A stretch of DNA of 64,000 nt. Source: Cricetomys ansorgei. Taxonomy: Eukaryota; Chordata; Mammalia; Rodentia; Nesomyidae. The notes under the pieces were generated by a model, which was given only the letters and a program-made list of their open reading frames with translations, had not been told where the DNA came from and made no database searches. Location: positions 1 to 64,000 of the forward strand of contig JAMJFZ010002498.1 in the NCBI GenBank assembly GCA_026225945.1, in the 5' to 3' direction. Shown piece after piece: positions 44,009 to 62,311 of this stretch. The first letter of the stretch is position 1. Each line of letters opens with the position of its first letter. Made by a program: the position numbers and the translations under genes.

Positions 44009-46605
44009 GGGCTATTTTGCTTTCAGATGTCACCGAGTCGCTTTATCTCGGAATCTGAATGAGGGTCTGTGACCGTGCACGCGGGAAGGAGCTGTGCGCC
44101 TCACGGCGACGGGCCCGTTGGCAGGAACAGCCTGAACCTTGGTGAGCGCGTGTGCGAACTGCTCCCAAGTTAGATATGTATGTGTGTACATATACATTTC
44201 TGCGGCTGCGTAGAAAGCCAGACAGCATGCTTGCCCATCTGTTAGCGGTGATTATCTCTGGGTGGGGCTAGTGAGACCTCAGTTGTGTGGTATACCCCTG
44301 CACATTTAGCATTTTCGCCAGAGAACGGATGATTTTTATGAGAGAACAAGAGACTACACAGCAAGCTAGGAGGCCAGAGAAGGCTCGGTGGGAAAGTGGA
44401 CTCAGGCACCCCTCAGCAGGCGGCATAACTAGCGACTCCTGAGCCTGTGAGCGGCCTGGGGGCTGGGCTTATAGGTGGCTGTGTGGAGCCATTTTGGGGA
44501 ACAGAGACAGCAACTGCTGGCCAAGCTCGTTGGTGGCCCCAGACAATGTGCCGGGAGCCCACGCCCCCTGGGAACCTCCTTCACTGTCAGGTCAGGTATT
44601 TTCACAATGCTGGCTCGAGGTCACGGGTCCCTACTGCACATCTGGTATACTCTGAGGCAGGGAGGGGTCCTCAGGGCTTCAGGCTCTGGTGGATGGTCAG
44701 GTGGAAGAGAGCGTAGGGTGGAAGGGCTGAAGCCAAGAGAAGTATTTCAAACAAAGCTGTGGATTCTCTGGTCAAAGAAGTAAGCAACTCGCGTGATCTA
44801 GTTCCCCGTGGTCCCCAGAGCAGTGTGGGTGGGCTGAGGGAAGTTACCTGACTGGAAGCCGTAGAAGGCAGATGTGCTTGTTCTCCTGTGACAGTCACGG
44901 TAAGGGTGCAGCGTCAGGTCAAACCGCAGATGTTAGGAAAGGAGACTCTCAGTCTGAGGATTCACGGTTCCTCTGAGCCCCTGGTGACTAGTATAGCAAG
45001 GAAAGGAAACCTCGTGGAATACTGTGCTGGCAACTTCCAAGAGGAGCTACAGGGTCTCACTGCAGACTCTGATGGGCACGCACGCGAATACGCTTCTGCA
45101 GTGGGGGTTGGGATGCTGCGTGCCCAAGGAGACAAAGAAACATCTATTGGTACTGACAAACTAAAGACAGGCCTATTCACGCTCGCCTTTGCGAGTCTAT
45201 TGGTGTTACTAACAGGAGCGTGGGTGACTTACGGGTAGCCATACCACAGAGAAGTCCCCTGAAAACTTAGAGCAGCTGGAGCCTCCCCTGATTTTGGGCT
45301 CTGGGCCTCAGTTGCCCCATGACATTGGCACCAGGAGGGAGCCAGGCTGTTGGTCCTCCCTCTGATTCCCACAGTTGTTTGTGGACCGCTGTAGAAATCA
45401 CACGTTTCCAGGTGACTTCCCTGCTTGGCTTAGTTTTGGGAGATGAAGGTGTGAGTCCACCCCAAAAATTGGCTCGCCAGTGCAGACTCTGCCATGGTAT
45501 CTGCAGCTGACATGGACAGCCCCAGAATCAACAGCATGCAGAAGAGTTATGGGCCTTGAGGGCAAATGAGGTATAGTGTTGGCCTTCCGGTGAAATGGAG
45601 TAGACAGCTGGCAAAATGTCATGGGAGGACATCAGGAGGCAGAGCTCCGGGCATCTGTTCAGCCTCAAGAGACAGCAGCTCTAGGAGCCACGGAACCAGC
45701 ATCCCTGAGCACCGAGGGCCTGGAATGGCTAGTGTGCAGTCAACCTGTAAAACACGTGTGTCCTGAGGCGTGCGTGGGCCGTGCTTTGGGGACAGACTAC
45801 CAAGGGCAGACAGCTTGAGCTCCTGCATGCTCCCCTCTTTCCACCAGCCCCGGACTGGAACACCCAGACCCACTGCTGCCCTGGTTCCTGTCCATCCCTG
45901 GCTGAAGGATGGCTGCCCAGCGGGAATGCATGCTCAAGGCTCTTTGCAGGTGCTGCCAGTTTCAGTGAGTAGCTGACTGGTCCTTGCTGTCTGCCCTACT
46001 CAGAGCTGTGCAGGTGGACGCATATTAGGAGACACAAATGTCCGTGCAGAGTCATCATGGAGGCTTTGAGTTCCCTCTACCATGTGCCAGGCACCTGTCC
46101 TAGGGACTGTCAGGGACAGAAGCGGAACTCTGACCAGTGTGTGCTGATCACACAGTAGGCACGCACCGCCAGGCTGTGCATGGGAAGGGATATTGATTAG
46201 ACTATGCCCAGCACTTCCATCCCTAGCCCTGGTGAAGGAAGTGGCCTTTCCTCCAGTCATTTGATCTATAGACCCAAGTACCTATTCACCAGGCACTGCC
46301 TGGTCGGCTTACAAGCAATCAGGGCTGGAGCTTGGCTGTTTTGCTGGGGCTAAGTTTGATTGGATTCAGTTCCTTCTCACAAAAGCTCTTAGAAGGCAGG
46401 TGAACCAGAGATATTGGAAGCTTGGTTGTGTCCTGTCCAAATGTCACTTGAGCCAGGAAGCACAGCCTGCTTGGTGAGTGATCCTCCTGTTACCCAGACT
46501 AGGAAAGTGTGCATCTCCCGTGCAGGCTGCAGATTTGGGAGAAAGCCTCAGCCTCGGCCTTCCAGCCTTAAGCAGAGAAATGCTTTACTCTAATACCCCC
46601 TCCTC
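44009..46605. other. Intergenic desert segment
   Basis: 2.6 kb, the largest repeat-poor stretch of the desert. No exon, RNA gene or regulatory signature recognised, although its unbroken unique sequence makes it the best place to look for conserved non-coding elements. Confidence 0.4.
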
Positions 46606-46660
46606 CTCTCAATCTCTCTCTCTCTCGCTTGCTCTCTCACTCTCTCTCTTTCTCTCTCGT
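46606..46660. repeat. (CT)n microsatellite
   Basis: TCTC-rich tract with a few G and A interruptions. Confidence 0.9.
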
Positions 46661-46699
46661 ATTATCTTCCTTGATAGTTTTCTGCCTTATTTTTAAGAA

Positions 46700-46856
46700 G
46701 ATTTATTTATTTACTTTGTTTTCTTGGTTTTTTTCGAGACAAGGTTTCTCTGCTGTAACTGGCTGTCCTGGAATGCACTCTGTAGACCAGGCTAGCCTTG
46801 AACTCACAGCAATCCACCTGCCTCTGCCTCCCGAGTGCTGGGATTAAAGGATATTT
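46700..46856 (-). repeat. B1 SINE (antisense)
   Basis: 'gagacaaggtttctctgctg', 'gaccaggctagccttgaact', 'gtgctgggattaaaggat'. Confidence 0.9.
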
Positions 46857-47038
46857 ATTATTTTTATTTATGTGCGTGTGTGGGTCTGTTCACATGAATG
46901 ACTGTGCTCACTAAGCCAGAAGCATCAGGTCCCCCAGGAGGTTCTGAGCTACCTGACTTACGTGCTGTAAATTGAATTTAGATCCTCTGCAAGAGTAGTA
47001 TGTATTCCTATCCACTGGGACCATCTTTCCAGTCCTCC
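46857..47038 (-). repeat. B3 SINE (antisense)
   Basis: Reads 'tatgtgcgtgtgtgggtctg', 'gaggttctgagctacctgac', 'gaatttagatcctctgcaag' and ends 'ggaccatctttccagtcc'. Confidence 0.8.
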
Positions 47039-47039
47039 A

Positions 47040-47040
<1 letters not shown>

Positions 47041-47072
<32 letters not shown>
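47041..47072. repeat. (CA)16 microsatellite
   Basis: Uninterrupted CA run between the tail of a B3 and the head of a B1, a common rodent arrangement. Confidence 0.95.
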
Positions 47073-47073
<1 letters not shown>

Positions 47074-47213
47074 TTTTTGAGACAAGGTTTTACTGCATAG
47101 CCTTAGCTGGCCTGAACTCTGTGGAGAACAGACTGGCCTCCAACTCTTAGAGAGACACCTACCCTTGTTTCCCCGAGTGCTGGGATTAAAGGCGTGTGCT
47201 ACCACATCTGGCT
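47073..47213 (-). repeat. B1 SINE (antisense)
   Basis: 'gagacaaggttttactgcat', 'gaacagactggcctccaact', 'gctgggattaaaggcgtgtg'. Confidence 0.9.
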
Positions 47214-47389
47214 CCACCTTATTCTCTCATTGAACCTTGAGCTCAGTATTTCGGCTAGGCTGTCCAGCAAGCCTGGGATCCCTCTGTCTGCTCACACCAC
47301 ACTGCTTCTGGCAAAACATGGGTGTTGGGAATCCAAACTCGGGTCCTTGTGCTTGCATGTATCTTTACAGATCCAACCCTTCCTTTGTT

Positions 47390-47520
47390 TGCTTACATTC
47401 TTGAGACAGGGCCTCAAGTAACCCAGGCTGACCCCAAGCTTCCTATGTAGCCAAGGTTGGCCCGGAACTCCTGATCCTCCACATCCTGAGTATACTCCCG
47501 TACCTGGCGGCTATATAGGA
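47390..47520 (-). repeat. Diverged B1/B4-like element (antisense)
   Basis: 'cttgagacagggcctcaagt', 'acccaggctgaccccaagct', 'cccggaactcctgatcctcc'. Old 7SL-type sequence. Confidence 0.65.
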
Positions 47521-47999
47521 AAGGGCAAACTGGGATTTGGAAGAGGAAGTTGTTGCCTTCCAGACCACAACCCAGCCTCTCCTCCTAAGTGAAGGGCCCT
47601 CCACCAGGAGGCCGAGGCAGTGAGCACAGATGTTTGTGCTAGTTCTCGTTTGGAAAGATTCAGGTAAGGGGTGGATGCTTGGGTTGCTCCCCAACATCTG
47701 GCCAGGCAGAGGGGTGAACAGCGCTTAGGGGTGTTTTGCCCTGCCTGCTCAGTTCCTTCCCTCGCCCACTCCCAGGCCCCAAGTCACTTCAACACATGCC
47801 CTCAGCCACCCGGAGAGTGAAGCTGCTCCGTGAGGTGGGGTCCCATGGCTCCTCCCCAGGTCCGCCCACGGACCTGCTGTCTGTCTAGCAGTTGGAGTTC
47901 TTCAGTCCCACAGGGACCTCTGAGGACCCTGTGACGATATCCATCCGGGGTCCACTGCCTGTGGGTTGCACTAACTCCCTGTACCAACGACAGACCAAG

Positions 48000-48415
48000 T
48001 AACAGTTCCACCCGAGTTCACCCAGCTTGTGAATAAGTGAGTTTATTGGACTTACTTACAGAATTGTGGGTGACCCAGCACGGGTAACAACTGCCTCAAA
48101 GCTGCACCATGGAGACGCTTTGGTTAACCTTCCTCCCTTGTGGGCACCTCTTGAGATCACTCACAAATGGGGTAGAGTGGGGGAGTAAGAGGGAGCGAAT
48201 AGGTAACATTTCAGATGAAGGTCGGTGGCCTTGTATGTCAGGAAACAAAGCCCTAGGGGGGTTGTGTCTGTGCTCCCAAACCTTCCCGGATACCCTACTA
48301 AGTACACCAATTCCCCTGCTCACCGCCCTGTGACCTCTGCTTTATCTATCCCACAGATATTCTATAGATCCCACAGAATATCCTGCTGGCATCCTAATGC
48401 CTGAGATGCTCTGGA
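48000..48415 (-). repeat. Probable LTR-derived or other interspersed repeat
   Basis: Contains 'gaataagtgagtttattgga' (AATAAA on the minus strand) and 'cttacttacagaattgtggg', then 'gctgcaccatggagac'. The layout resembles decayed rodent LTR-type repeats from memory; ends and family are not determined. Confidence 0.4.
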
Positions 48416-49920
48416 AAGGAAATGTCCTTTTCCAAGACCAGCCTAGGTCCTAGAGTCCGCGGTTAAGCAGATCAGAGTGGAGTGGTGGTATGAGACGCCT
48501 GCCTCCCTTAAAGTCTCCAGGTACCCCCTTCCTTCTGTCCCCGTGGGAGAGTGGTAGCATTTGCTTCCCTTCCTGGGGCCTGATCCCATCTGCCACAGTC
48601 AGAATCAGGAGAGCAAAGCCCCTGAGTCTCAGGAGGGGCGCTAAGCACCACTGTCCTTAGGCAGGTAAAGCCCTGCTTGGCACCTGCGTCGCGCCCAGCC
48701 GCAGGTTTGTGAGTTTGAATTCCCTCTGTGGCTGAGAGGCCTCATTCACAAATTCTTGTGAGCCAGCTGGGTCTGGGTTGCTGGGACCCCAGCATTGTGG
48801 TTTGTGAAATGCTGGGGAGTCTGCCCCATCCAGAGAGCTATGTGCATTCAGACCCAGCTCCTGTCTAGGTGGAGAGAAGGACCCTGATTTTAGTCCTTGG
48901 TCTGGTATTGACATCTCTGGCACCTTAGGCCAGCCATTTCCCCTTTCTAGGCCTCAGTTTCTCTGTTAGTAAAATGCTCAGAAGAGGCTCTTTGCGTTTG
49001 TGAGAGTATCTACATAGGACTTTGATACCTTAATCTTGTGCGTTTCTAATATGCAGCATTCCTGGGGGCCCCCTAAGGTTGAGGCCAGACCCTGGAGGAC
49101 CTTCAGAAAAGGCCATTCCTGGAGGCTCAGCAGGGTGAGGCCAGCACCTGAGAGCTCGACAGGAGGGGCCAAGCCCTCGAGGCCCTGCAGGAGAGGCTGG
49201 CCTTGGAGGCAGAGGCATGCCCCTGATCACTGGAGCTCTGCCTCTGCCTACAACATCCTCCCTGCTGGCCTTGAGAGCCCCTCCCAGCTCTCCACCTAGA
49301 GGTCACCCCCAGGTAGCGTCCCTCACTCTCCCCTGACTGGATTTTGACTCTTTCTCTTCTGTTAACCTCTTCTTCTTTCCTCTCTTCCTTCCTTCTTCAG
49401 TTCTTGTCTCTCTCCCTTTCTCTTTTCTCCTCAGGCCAGTGTCTAAGTGGGGGAAGTTCCTACCCCTGGCCCCTGTCCTCACACTGCTGGGCTTGCGGCT
49501 ATGTGCAGTATTTCCTTGGCAGCAAGCAGCCCTGAGACCAAGGTTTGAACATAAGTCGTTTATTTATTCAAGAGATGATCCCAGGAAGAAAGAACTGTGG
49601 AGAGAAGAGGAGGGAGGTATGCTATGCAGGGTAGAGTCTAGCGCCTCGCTGGCGGCTGGTCGATGGCCTGTAGTGACCGCTCTCAGGGAAGTGGGTGTGC
49701 GTGAAGCCACACTGGAGTTCATGTGCCAGGAGCCTACCTAGTGGTCATCTGGTCTCAGCCAGGTGGATCTGGAACAGGGTTAGGGGTTGAGCTAAGGGGG
49801 TTCTGGGCCTGGCCAGGGGTTTCCCAGGCACCCCAGCAACTCCGCTTATTTCATTATTAAGCCAGCAAAACCAGAAACAGCGGGTCTCACAAACCTTAGG
49901 AAAGAGGTGGGCTGGTGGCC
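48416..49920. other. Intergenic desert segment
   Basis: No gene recognised. The region near 49550-49570 has 'cgtttatttattcaagagat', an AATAAA-type signal on the minus strand, without a visible transcript before it. Confidence 0.3.
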
Positions 49921-50274
49921 ATGCACAGGATAGGTGTGCAAGCGTGTATGCACGCGTGTGTTCATGCGTGTGTGTGTGTGTGCACACGTATGCATCAGTT
50001 GTTGTGTGGGTGTTTATGGTAGGTGCATCTACGTGTACATGCTCATCTGCATATGGTGCGGTTAGGTTTTCTTGTAAGTGTGTGTTTTCACACAGTAGTG
50101 TGTGCATGAGTGTGCGTGGCGTGTTTGTGTGTGCATGGGCCTGTGCTGGAGAGGCTTCCTCACTTCCAGCAGGTGCCTCCTGCTGTCCCAGGGCAACCCA
50201 CCTCTGCCCTCTGTGCCTCTGTCGGCCTCTTGCTTGCTCCTTGCCTGCTGCTCTGACTCAGGGTCCCTGCCCGC

Positions 50275-50660
50275 CACCCTCCCACCCTCTCACGCTCTCA
50301 CCCCCACCCTCTCACGCTCTCACCCCCACCCTCTCACGCTCTCACCCCCACCCTCTCACGCTCTCACCCCCACCCTCTCACGCTCTCACCCCCACCCTCT
50401 CACGCTCTCACCCCCACCCTCTCACGCTCTCACCCCCACCCTCTCACGCTCTCACCCCCACCCTCTCACGCTCTCACCCCCACCCTCTCACGCTCTCACC
50501 CCCACCCTCTCACGCTCTCACCCCCACCCTCTCACGCTCTCACCCCCACCCTCTCACGCTCTCACCCCCACCCTCTCACGCTCTCACCCCCACCCTCTCA
50601 CGCTCTCACCCCCACCCTCTCACGCTCTCACCCCCACCCTCTCACGCTCTCACCCCCACT
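50275..50660. repeat. 22-bp polypyrimidine minisatellite, about 17 copies
   Basis: Near-perfect head-to-tail copies of a 22-bp unit made of CCCCCACCCTCTCACGCTC plus TCA. Almost all pyrimidine on the plus strand. Because 22 is not a multiple of 3, each frame reads a 22-residue Pro/Ser/Thr/His/Leu cycle, giving misleading open frames of 200-320 codons. Confidence 0.95.
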
Positions 50661-51200
50661 CCGCAGCATCATTCTTTCATAAACTCAGCCTGGACGTGGT
50701 TTCCATGGTGTTTTGATAAAAATTGGAATTCAGATCATAATTGCAGGGAACGGTGGGGGAAGGGAGGATTGGGGAGGGGAGCTTCGCAGACAGAGGAAGC
50801 TTGGCATTCTTTCTTCTTTCAAATGTGTTTAGAACATAGGATTCGCTCCCAAGCCCTGCCCTGTTGCCTAGCAATGGTGATGGAGCTGGCAGTCTCCTCC
50901 TCTGTCCAGGTCACATGATCAGAGCAGGGAGAGGCTTTGCTAGGCTCGAAGGTTCAGTGGGTCAGGCAGGAGTCAGGCCAAGGTCAGACTGCATGCTGGG
51001 TTTCTCTGAATCTCATTTTTGTGACTGGCCTGGAACTCCACCATCAGTGTTTCATTCCTTCGGTGTTCCTGGCTATGTGTCTCTTGGATCTGGATGCCAG
51101 CCAGTTCCCTGTGCCTGTGGGAGGGAGCTGGACTCCTCTGTAGCATGCGAGCCTCACACTCTCATTACAAAGAGGCTGGAGTCAGCTGAGGAAGCCAGAC

Positions 51201-51254
51201 AGGATGGACGGACGGACGGATGGACGGACGGATGCATGGATGGATGAATGAATG
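51201..51254. repeat. (GGAC/GGAT/GAAT)n tetranucleotide repeat
   Basis: Mixed GGAC, GGAT and GAAT units over about 50 bp. Confidence 0.9.
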
Positions 51255-51685
51255 ATCGAGAGGCTGGGGAGGATATGGTGACTCGTGGACTTCAGGAAGA
51301 ATTCCATTCGAGCAGTTGTTAGGGCAGATCCCTAGGTCTGGACTCCTGGTTTCAGCGGGTAAGGCAGAGCTGGGGGGCTGATGGCAGCAGGCTTCCATGC
51401 TTCTGAGGCCATGAGAGCCACTGAAGACCCCGGGAGACGGGAAAGGGATCCTGGAGGCCCTGTTGGAAGACCTTTTTCTTGTCTAGCAGAGGAACTTTAT
51501 AGTAGACACAGCCCCGCCTCTGCCCTGGTGGCCTGGGCAAGGCTGCATACGTGTCCTTGCCTGTGGTAGGAGGCGGGGCTGGGGGAGGAAAGGGCTGAGC
51601 AGGGCTGCGTCCAGAAAAGCATCTAAGCGTGTGCTGGCAGGGTGGTTCCAACGCCCGTGGCCTTGGGTCTTCAGTTGATTTAAAG

Positions 51686-52749
51686 CATGTGTGTACATGC
51701 ACACACATGCATATGACCACCTACCCCGTCTGATACTTAAGCATGTGTGTACATGCACGTACATGCATATGACCACCTACCCCGTCTGATACTTAAGCAT
51801 GTGTGTACATGCACGTACATGCATATGACCACCTACCCCGTCTGATACTTAAGCATGTGTGTACATGCACGTACATGCATATGACCACCTACCCCGTCTG
51901 ATACTTAAGCATGTGTGTACATGCACGTACATGCATATGACCACCTACCCCGTCTGATACTTAAGCATGTGTGTACATGCACGTACATGCATATGACCAC
52001 CTACCCCGTCTGATACTTAAGCATGTGTGTACATGCACGTACATGCATATGACCACCTACCCCGTCTGATACTTAAGCATGTGTGTACATGCACGTACAT
52101 GCATATGACCACCTACCCCGTCTGATACTTAAGCATGTGTGTACATGCACGTACATGCATATGACCACCTACCCCGTCTGATACTTAAGCATGTGTGTAC
52201 ATGCACGTACATGCATATGACCACCTACCCCGTCTGATACTTAAGCATGTGTGTACATGCACGTACATGCATATGACCACCTACCCCGTCTGATACTTAA
52301 GCATGTGTGTACATGCACGTACATGCATATGACCACCTACCCCGTCTGATACTTAAGCATGTGTGTACATGCACGTACATGCATATGACCACCTACCCCG
52401 TCTGATACTTAAGCATGTGTGTACATGCACGTACATGCATATGACCACCTACCCCGTCTGATACTTAAGCATGTGTGTACATGCACGTACATGCATATGA
52501 CCACCTACCCCGTCTGATACTTAAGCATGTGTGTACATGCACGTACATGCATATGACCACCTACCCCGTCTGATACTTAAGCATGTGTGTACATGCACGT
52601 ACATGCATATGACCACCTACCCCGTCTGATACTTAAGCATGTGTGTACATGCACGTACATGCATATGACCACCTACCCCGTCTGATATTTAGGCACGTGT
52701 GTACATGCACATACATGTGTACGACCACCTACCCCATCCGATACTTAAG
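51686..52749. repeat. 56-bp satellite-like array, 19 copies
   Basis: Copies start every 56 bp from 51686 (51742, 51798 and so on to 52694). Copies 2-18 look identical by eye, the first differs in its middle and the last at several places. Each unit has a 31-nt stretch of perfectly alternating purine and pyrimidine (from GCATGTGTGTACATGC to CATATG), then ACCACCTACCCCGTCTGATA and CTTAA. Confidence 0.97.
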
Positions 52750-53708
52750 CAAGTGGACACGACTCTCATCTCTACCTGTCTTCGGCATTCACGTTGCTGG
52801 TCTCCCACACTGCCCAACTTTTCTCCCTCCTCAAGTTGCTGGATGATGGAGGGAGGAGGGCAGGCAAAAAGGTAGGTTCTGGGCCGCACCTCTGAGGCAG
52901 AGGGCACTGTGGGTTATGAGGGCTAGAGTAACGTCAACTTGCGTATAGTCTTATAGCCATCTGAGAGAATCAAGCCTTGATTGGGAAGATTTCTCTACAA
53001 GACCAGGCTATGGGTCAGCCTGCAGGGCAATTTTTAAATTAGTGATTGATGGAGGAGGTCCCCGTCCACTGTGGGTGAGGCCACCCCGGTCCTGGGCTCT
53101 GTAAGAAGCAGGCTGGGCAAATCTACGTGAAGCAGCACCCATCCAGGGCCTCTGCGTCAGCTCCTGCTCCAGGTTCCTGCCCTGCTCGTCTCTGCCCTCA
53201 ATGCTTTTGACGGTGGACATGGACCTGTGAGTGAAAAGCCCTTCCTTTCCTCCCCACCATGTGGTCATGTGCTCATCACAGCAGTAGTGACCCTAAGACA
53301 GATTATAGTCCCAAGGCAGAGAGAGACTCTAGGCAGCTTAGGCCTGGGGGTCCAGGAGTGGTGGGAGTCGGCTCTACAGGCAGGCGCGGCTTCCCAGGCT
53401 GGCGGAAGGGGTCCTGTGGGCTTGAAGTGGAGTCTCCTTCACTGTCCTGGAGGCAAGACTGAAGGCTTTCGGGTCGGCGCCATCATCTCAGGAGCCCGTC
53501 TACCCTCTGAGTGCGCCTGCTCAGACCGGGCCAGTTGACAGTGAGCTGCGAAGCACTGCTCCTTCTTCCTCATTCTAGATTAGACTCCTCAACTCTGAGG
53601 AAAACTGCAGTGTCCAAAATTCCAAATTTTTATGTTTTAGAGTTTAAAAACAGCCATCATTCGTCTGTCTGTGGAGCTGTGTCTGCTGAGAACAAGTGTG
53701 AGGCTTGG
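52750..53708. other. Segment downstream of Ntsr1
   Basis: No gene or repeat family recognised between the 56-bp array and a TG array. Confidence 0.35.
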
Positions 53709-53709
53709 C

Positions 53710-54066
53710 AGTGTGTATGCATGTATGTGTGTGTGTGTGTGTGCACGTGTGTGTGCACGTGTGTATGTGAGCGTGTGTGTGTGTATATATGTGTGTGTGT
53801 TTATGTGTGTGTATGTGTGTGTGTGTGTGTGTATGTGTGTGTATGTGTGTGTATATATGTGTGTGTTTGTGTGTGTTTGTGTGTGTGTATGTGTATGTGC
53901 ATGTATGTATGTGTGTGTTAGTGTGTGTGTATGCGTGCTTGTGTATGTGTGTATGTGAATGTGCGTGTGTGTATGTGTGTGTGTGTGAGTGTGTGTATAT
54001 TTGTGTGTGTGTGTATGTGTGTGAGCGTGTGTGTGCGCGCCTGTGTGTTCGTGTGTGCGCACGTGC
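53710..54066. repeat. Complex (TG)n array downstream of Ntsr1
   Basis: 360 bp of TG with TATG, TTTG and GAGCG interruptions, ending about 180 bp beyond the Ntsr1 polyadenylation signals in the direction of transcription. Confidence 0.95.
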
Positions 54067-54234
54067 GCTAGGGGCCTTTTAACTCTTCAAGAAGGCGGGC
54101 AGGGAGGTGAACAGCCCCCTTCAGTCTTTGGGAGATATGACCCGCCCATGGCTTTTAAGAGCAGAGAGAAGCTCATGTGTTGCACCAGCCCTGCCTGAAT
54201 GAATGGATTCACACACACAGGTCCACACGAGGCG

Positions 54235-56396
54235 TCCACAACTTCCTTTATTCTTTATTGAGGATACGGGGGAGAATGTTCTTTGCAGTGTGGTGGACGG
54301 AGGGCATTCTGACAGACGTTTGAGGGCACATGACCTGACTCCACATCACTATCGGGCTCACGGGACTGCAGACTTGTGGCCCAGGACACAGGCCAGCTTC
54401 CAGAACTATTTCCATCCTGACTTGGCCCAGAGTTGAGGATAGCCAGCCAAGGTTACAGGTGCATCCGGTGGTACATGGACATGTGTCCCTAACTACATCA
54501 AGTACACAGAGAAGAGGCTAAAGACCACAGTAAGGACATTTGGTGAAAATGTGGACAACCCCTAGAATGAAGCCATACCATTTCTGGGGGATTGTATAAT
54601 ATGGTATTGCCTCTACATGGCCCCAGGGTATCTCCAGTCTGTTTACTCCAGGCTAGGTTGTTCAAGACAATCCCAGTCAGCTGAGATGAGGAAACAGGCT
54701 CAGAAGAATGGCTTGCCCAAGGTCTGGGAACCCAGGGTAAGGCCTGGGGCTGGGCTGACTAGCCCGAGTCTAAGTCCAGGTTCTCATGAAAAAGCTGTGG
54801 CCTGTGACATACTCTCTGGGCAAGCTGGCTCCACAGACTGGGCAGGCTCCCAGGTAGATGGTTCTTGGGTGGAGAGGCCTACGTCTGGGCTGATCACATC
54901 TTCCTGCTGTCAGCCATGAGCCTGACAGCCAAGGCCCTGCCCTAGTGACCTGAGGGGACACGACACCTGCAGTGGTGTTTTGTGGGGTTCCAGTAGCAGA
55001 GTGGTTATATCTGGGTGACCACAGACACTGTTTTCATAGTCCAGAGGGAGCTGAGGCTAGATCTGGGTCACGACTAGGTCTCCAGTGCCCAGTGGCAATA
55101 CTGTTGTCACAGGCCAGCTGCCCATCTGTTCATTTCTCTTGCTGGACAATGGGGCCCAAGACTCTTTTGCAAAAGGCTGAACTGGGCTCTCTGGCCCTCC
55201 TGCTACTACCAACCTGATCCAGGGCATCCTGGGACTGTCTCCAAGCACTCAGCCAGCTTTCTTGGCTGGAGGCAAGATGGTTCTGTCCTGTTTGGAGACA
55301 GCTCCCAGAGATGAAGGATGCCTGCTTCTCCAGGCGCCTAGAACCTGGGCCAAGGAGGGCGGCGTGGCAGCTGGTAACAAACAGACACACGTCTCAGTCC
55401 AGGGCTGCTGGCCAGCTGGGGTGCTTGGCCTCTCCTTACCTGCAGAATCTCAGACACTGGCTTCTTGCTGAGAACCTGGCTCAGTGCACTTCTCAGGAGT
55501 CCAGCAGCTGCCAGACCTTAATCTATACAGCTGGATAAGAGACACAGGACTATGCATGTCCCTGCCAAAGCCACCTAGTCAGGGGAGGCTGGACCCCACT
55601 GCTCTGCCATCCTTTTGCAGATCCAAGAGGTGAAGGTTCTAGAGCCTGCCATACCATATCTCTCAAGGCCACTTGAGGCTTGTCCTAGATGAGGACAGGC
55701 CTAAAGTGGAGGGAGTCCCAAGTCTGCTTGATTCCAGGCCCATCCTTTTGTCCTTTCTGAGCATGCGGGAACTTGTGTCTCTTTAGTGGGTCATAGCTGT
55801 CCAGGATAGCAGAGGTGTGGAGCCCCTCAGCTTTCAGCTGTGGGCCCTGGGCCTTCAAAAGAATGTTGGGGGCTTCCTGGACCGTCCTGGAGAGCCACGG
55901 TATCTGCTGGACCAGGGCAGGAGTAGAGGCAGAAAGAGGTTGGGATGGAACCTATGCTTCTGAGTCCAGTTCAGTTTCCGTCACTGTCTGGCCAAGCTGG
56001 TGCAGCTGTGCTGCCAACAGCCCATCTGCCCAAGAGCCCGGCCCCAGTGTTGCTTGCGTCTCTCCCTTCTAAACATCCATTAGTCTGGGAACAAAGGAGG
56101 CTGTCCTTGGTGAGGGCTAATTTCTTCTTGTTAAAGGGCTTTCAGGGAGCTGGGAGAGACACAGCCTCTGTTCTGGTTTCTAAATCGGAAGCAGGAGAGG
56201 GTTTGGGAGCAGGAATAGAGGGCTGGGGAGAAGGGGGCAGAGGAGGGAAAGACAGAAACTGGAAAGAAAAGCTTCTGGGCTGAGCGTGCCCCAGCCTCGC
56301 CCGCGTGGCTTAGACTGGCCGCTAAGTAACCCAAGAAGGCCTGGGAGGAGCGTCGCCTCCAGCTCAGGCTGAGGTCTCCTCTGGCCTCTTCAGGGC
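54235..56396 (-). terminator. Ntsr1: Ntsr1 3' UTR with two polyadenylation signals
   Basis: Past the Ntsr1 stop (56399-56397) the minus strand is repeat-free for about 2.1 kb, up to two canonical AATAAA hexamers 1 bp apart (54259-54254 and 54252-54247). A 3' UTR of this size fits the long neurotensin receptor mRNA. Cleavage would be near 54230. Confidence 0.75.

Positions 56397-62311
<5,915 letters not shown>

Noticed and set aside
49944..50918. A 324-codon Pro/Ser/His-rich frame
   Set aside because: Two thirds of it is the 22-bp polypyrimidine array; no conserved domain on either side.
51686..52749. CRISPR array, because of evenly spaced repeats
   Set aside because: Units are head-to-tail with no unique spacers, and the genome is mammalian.
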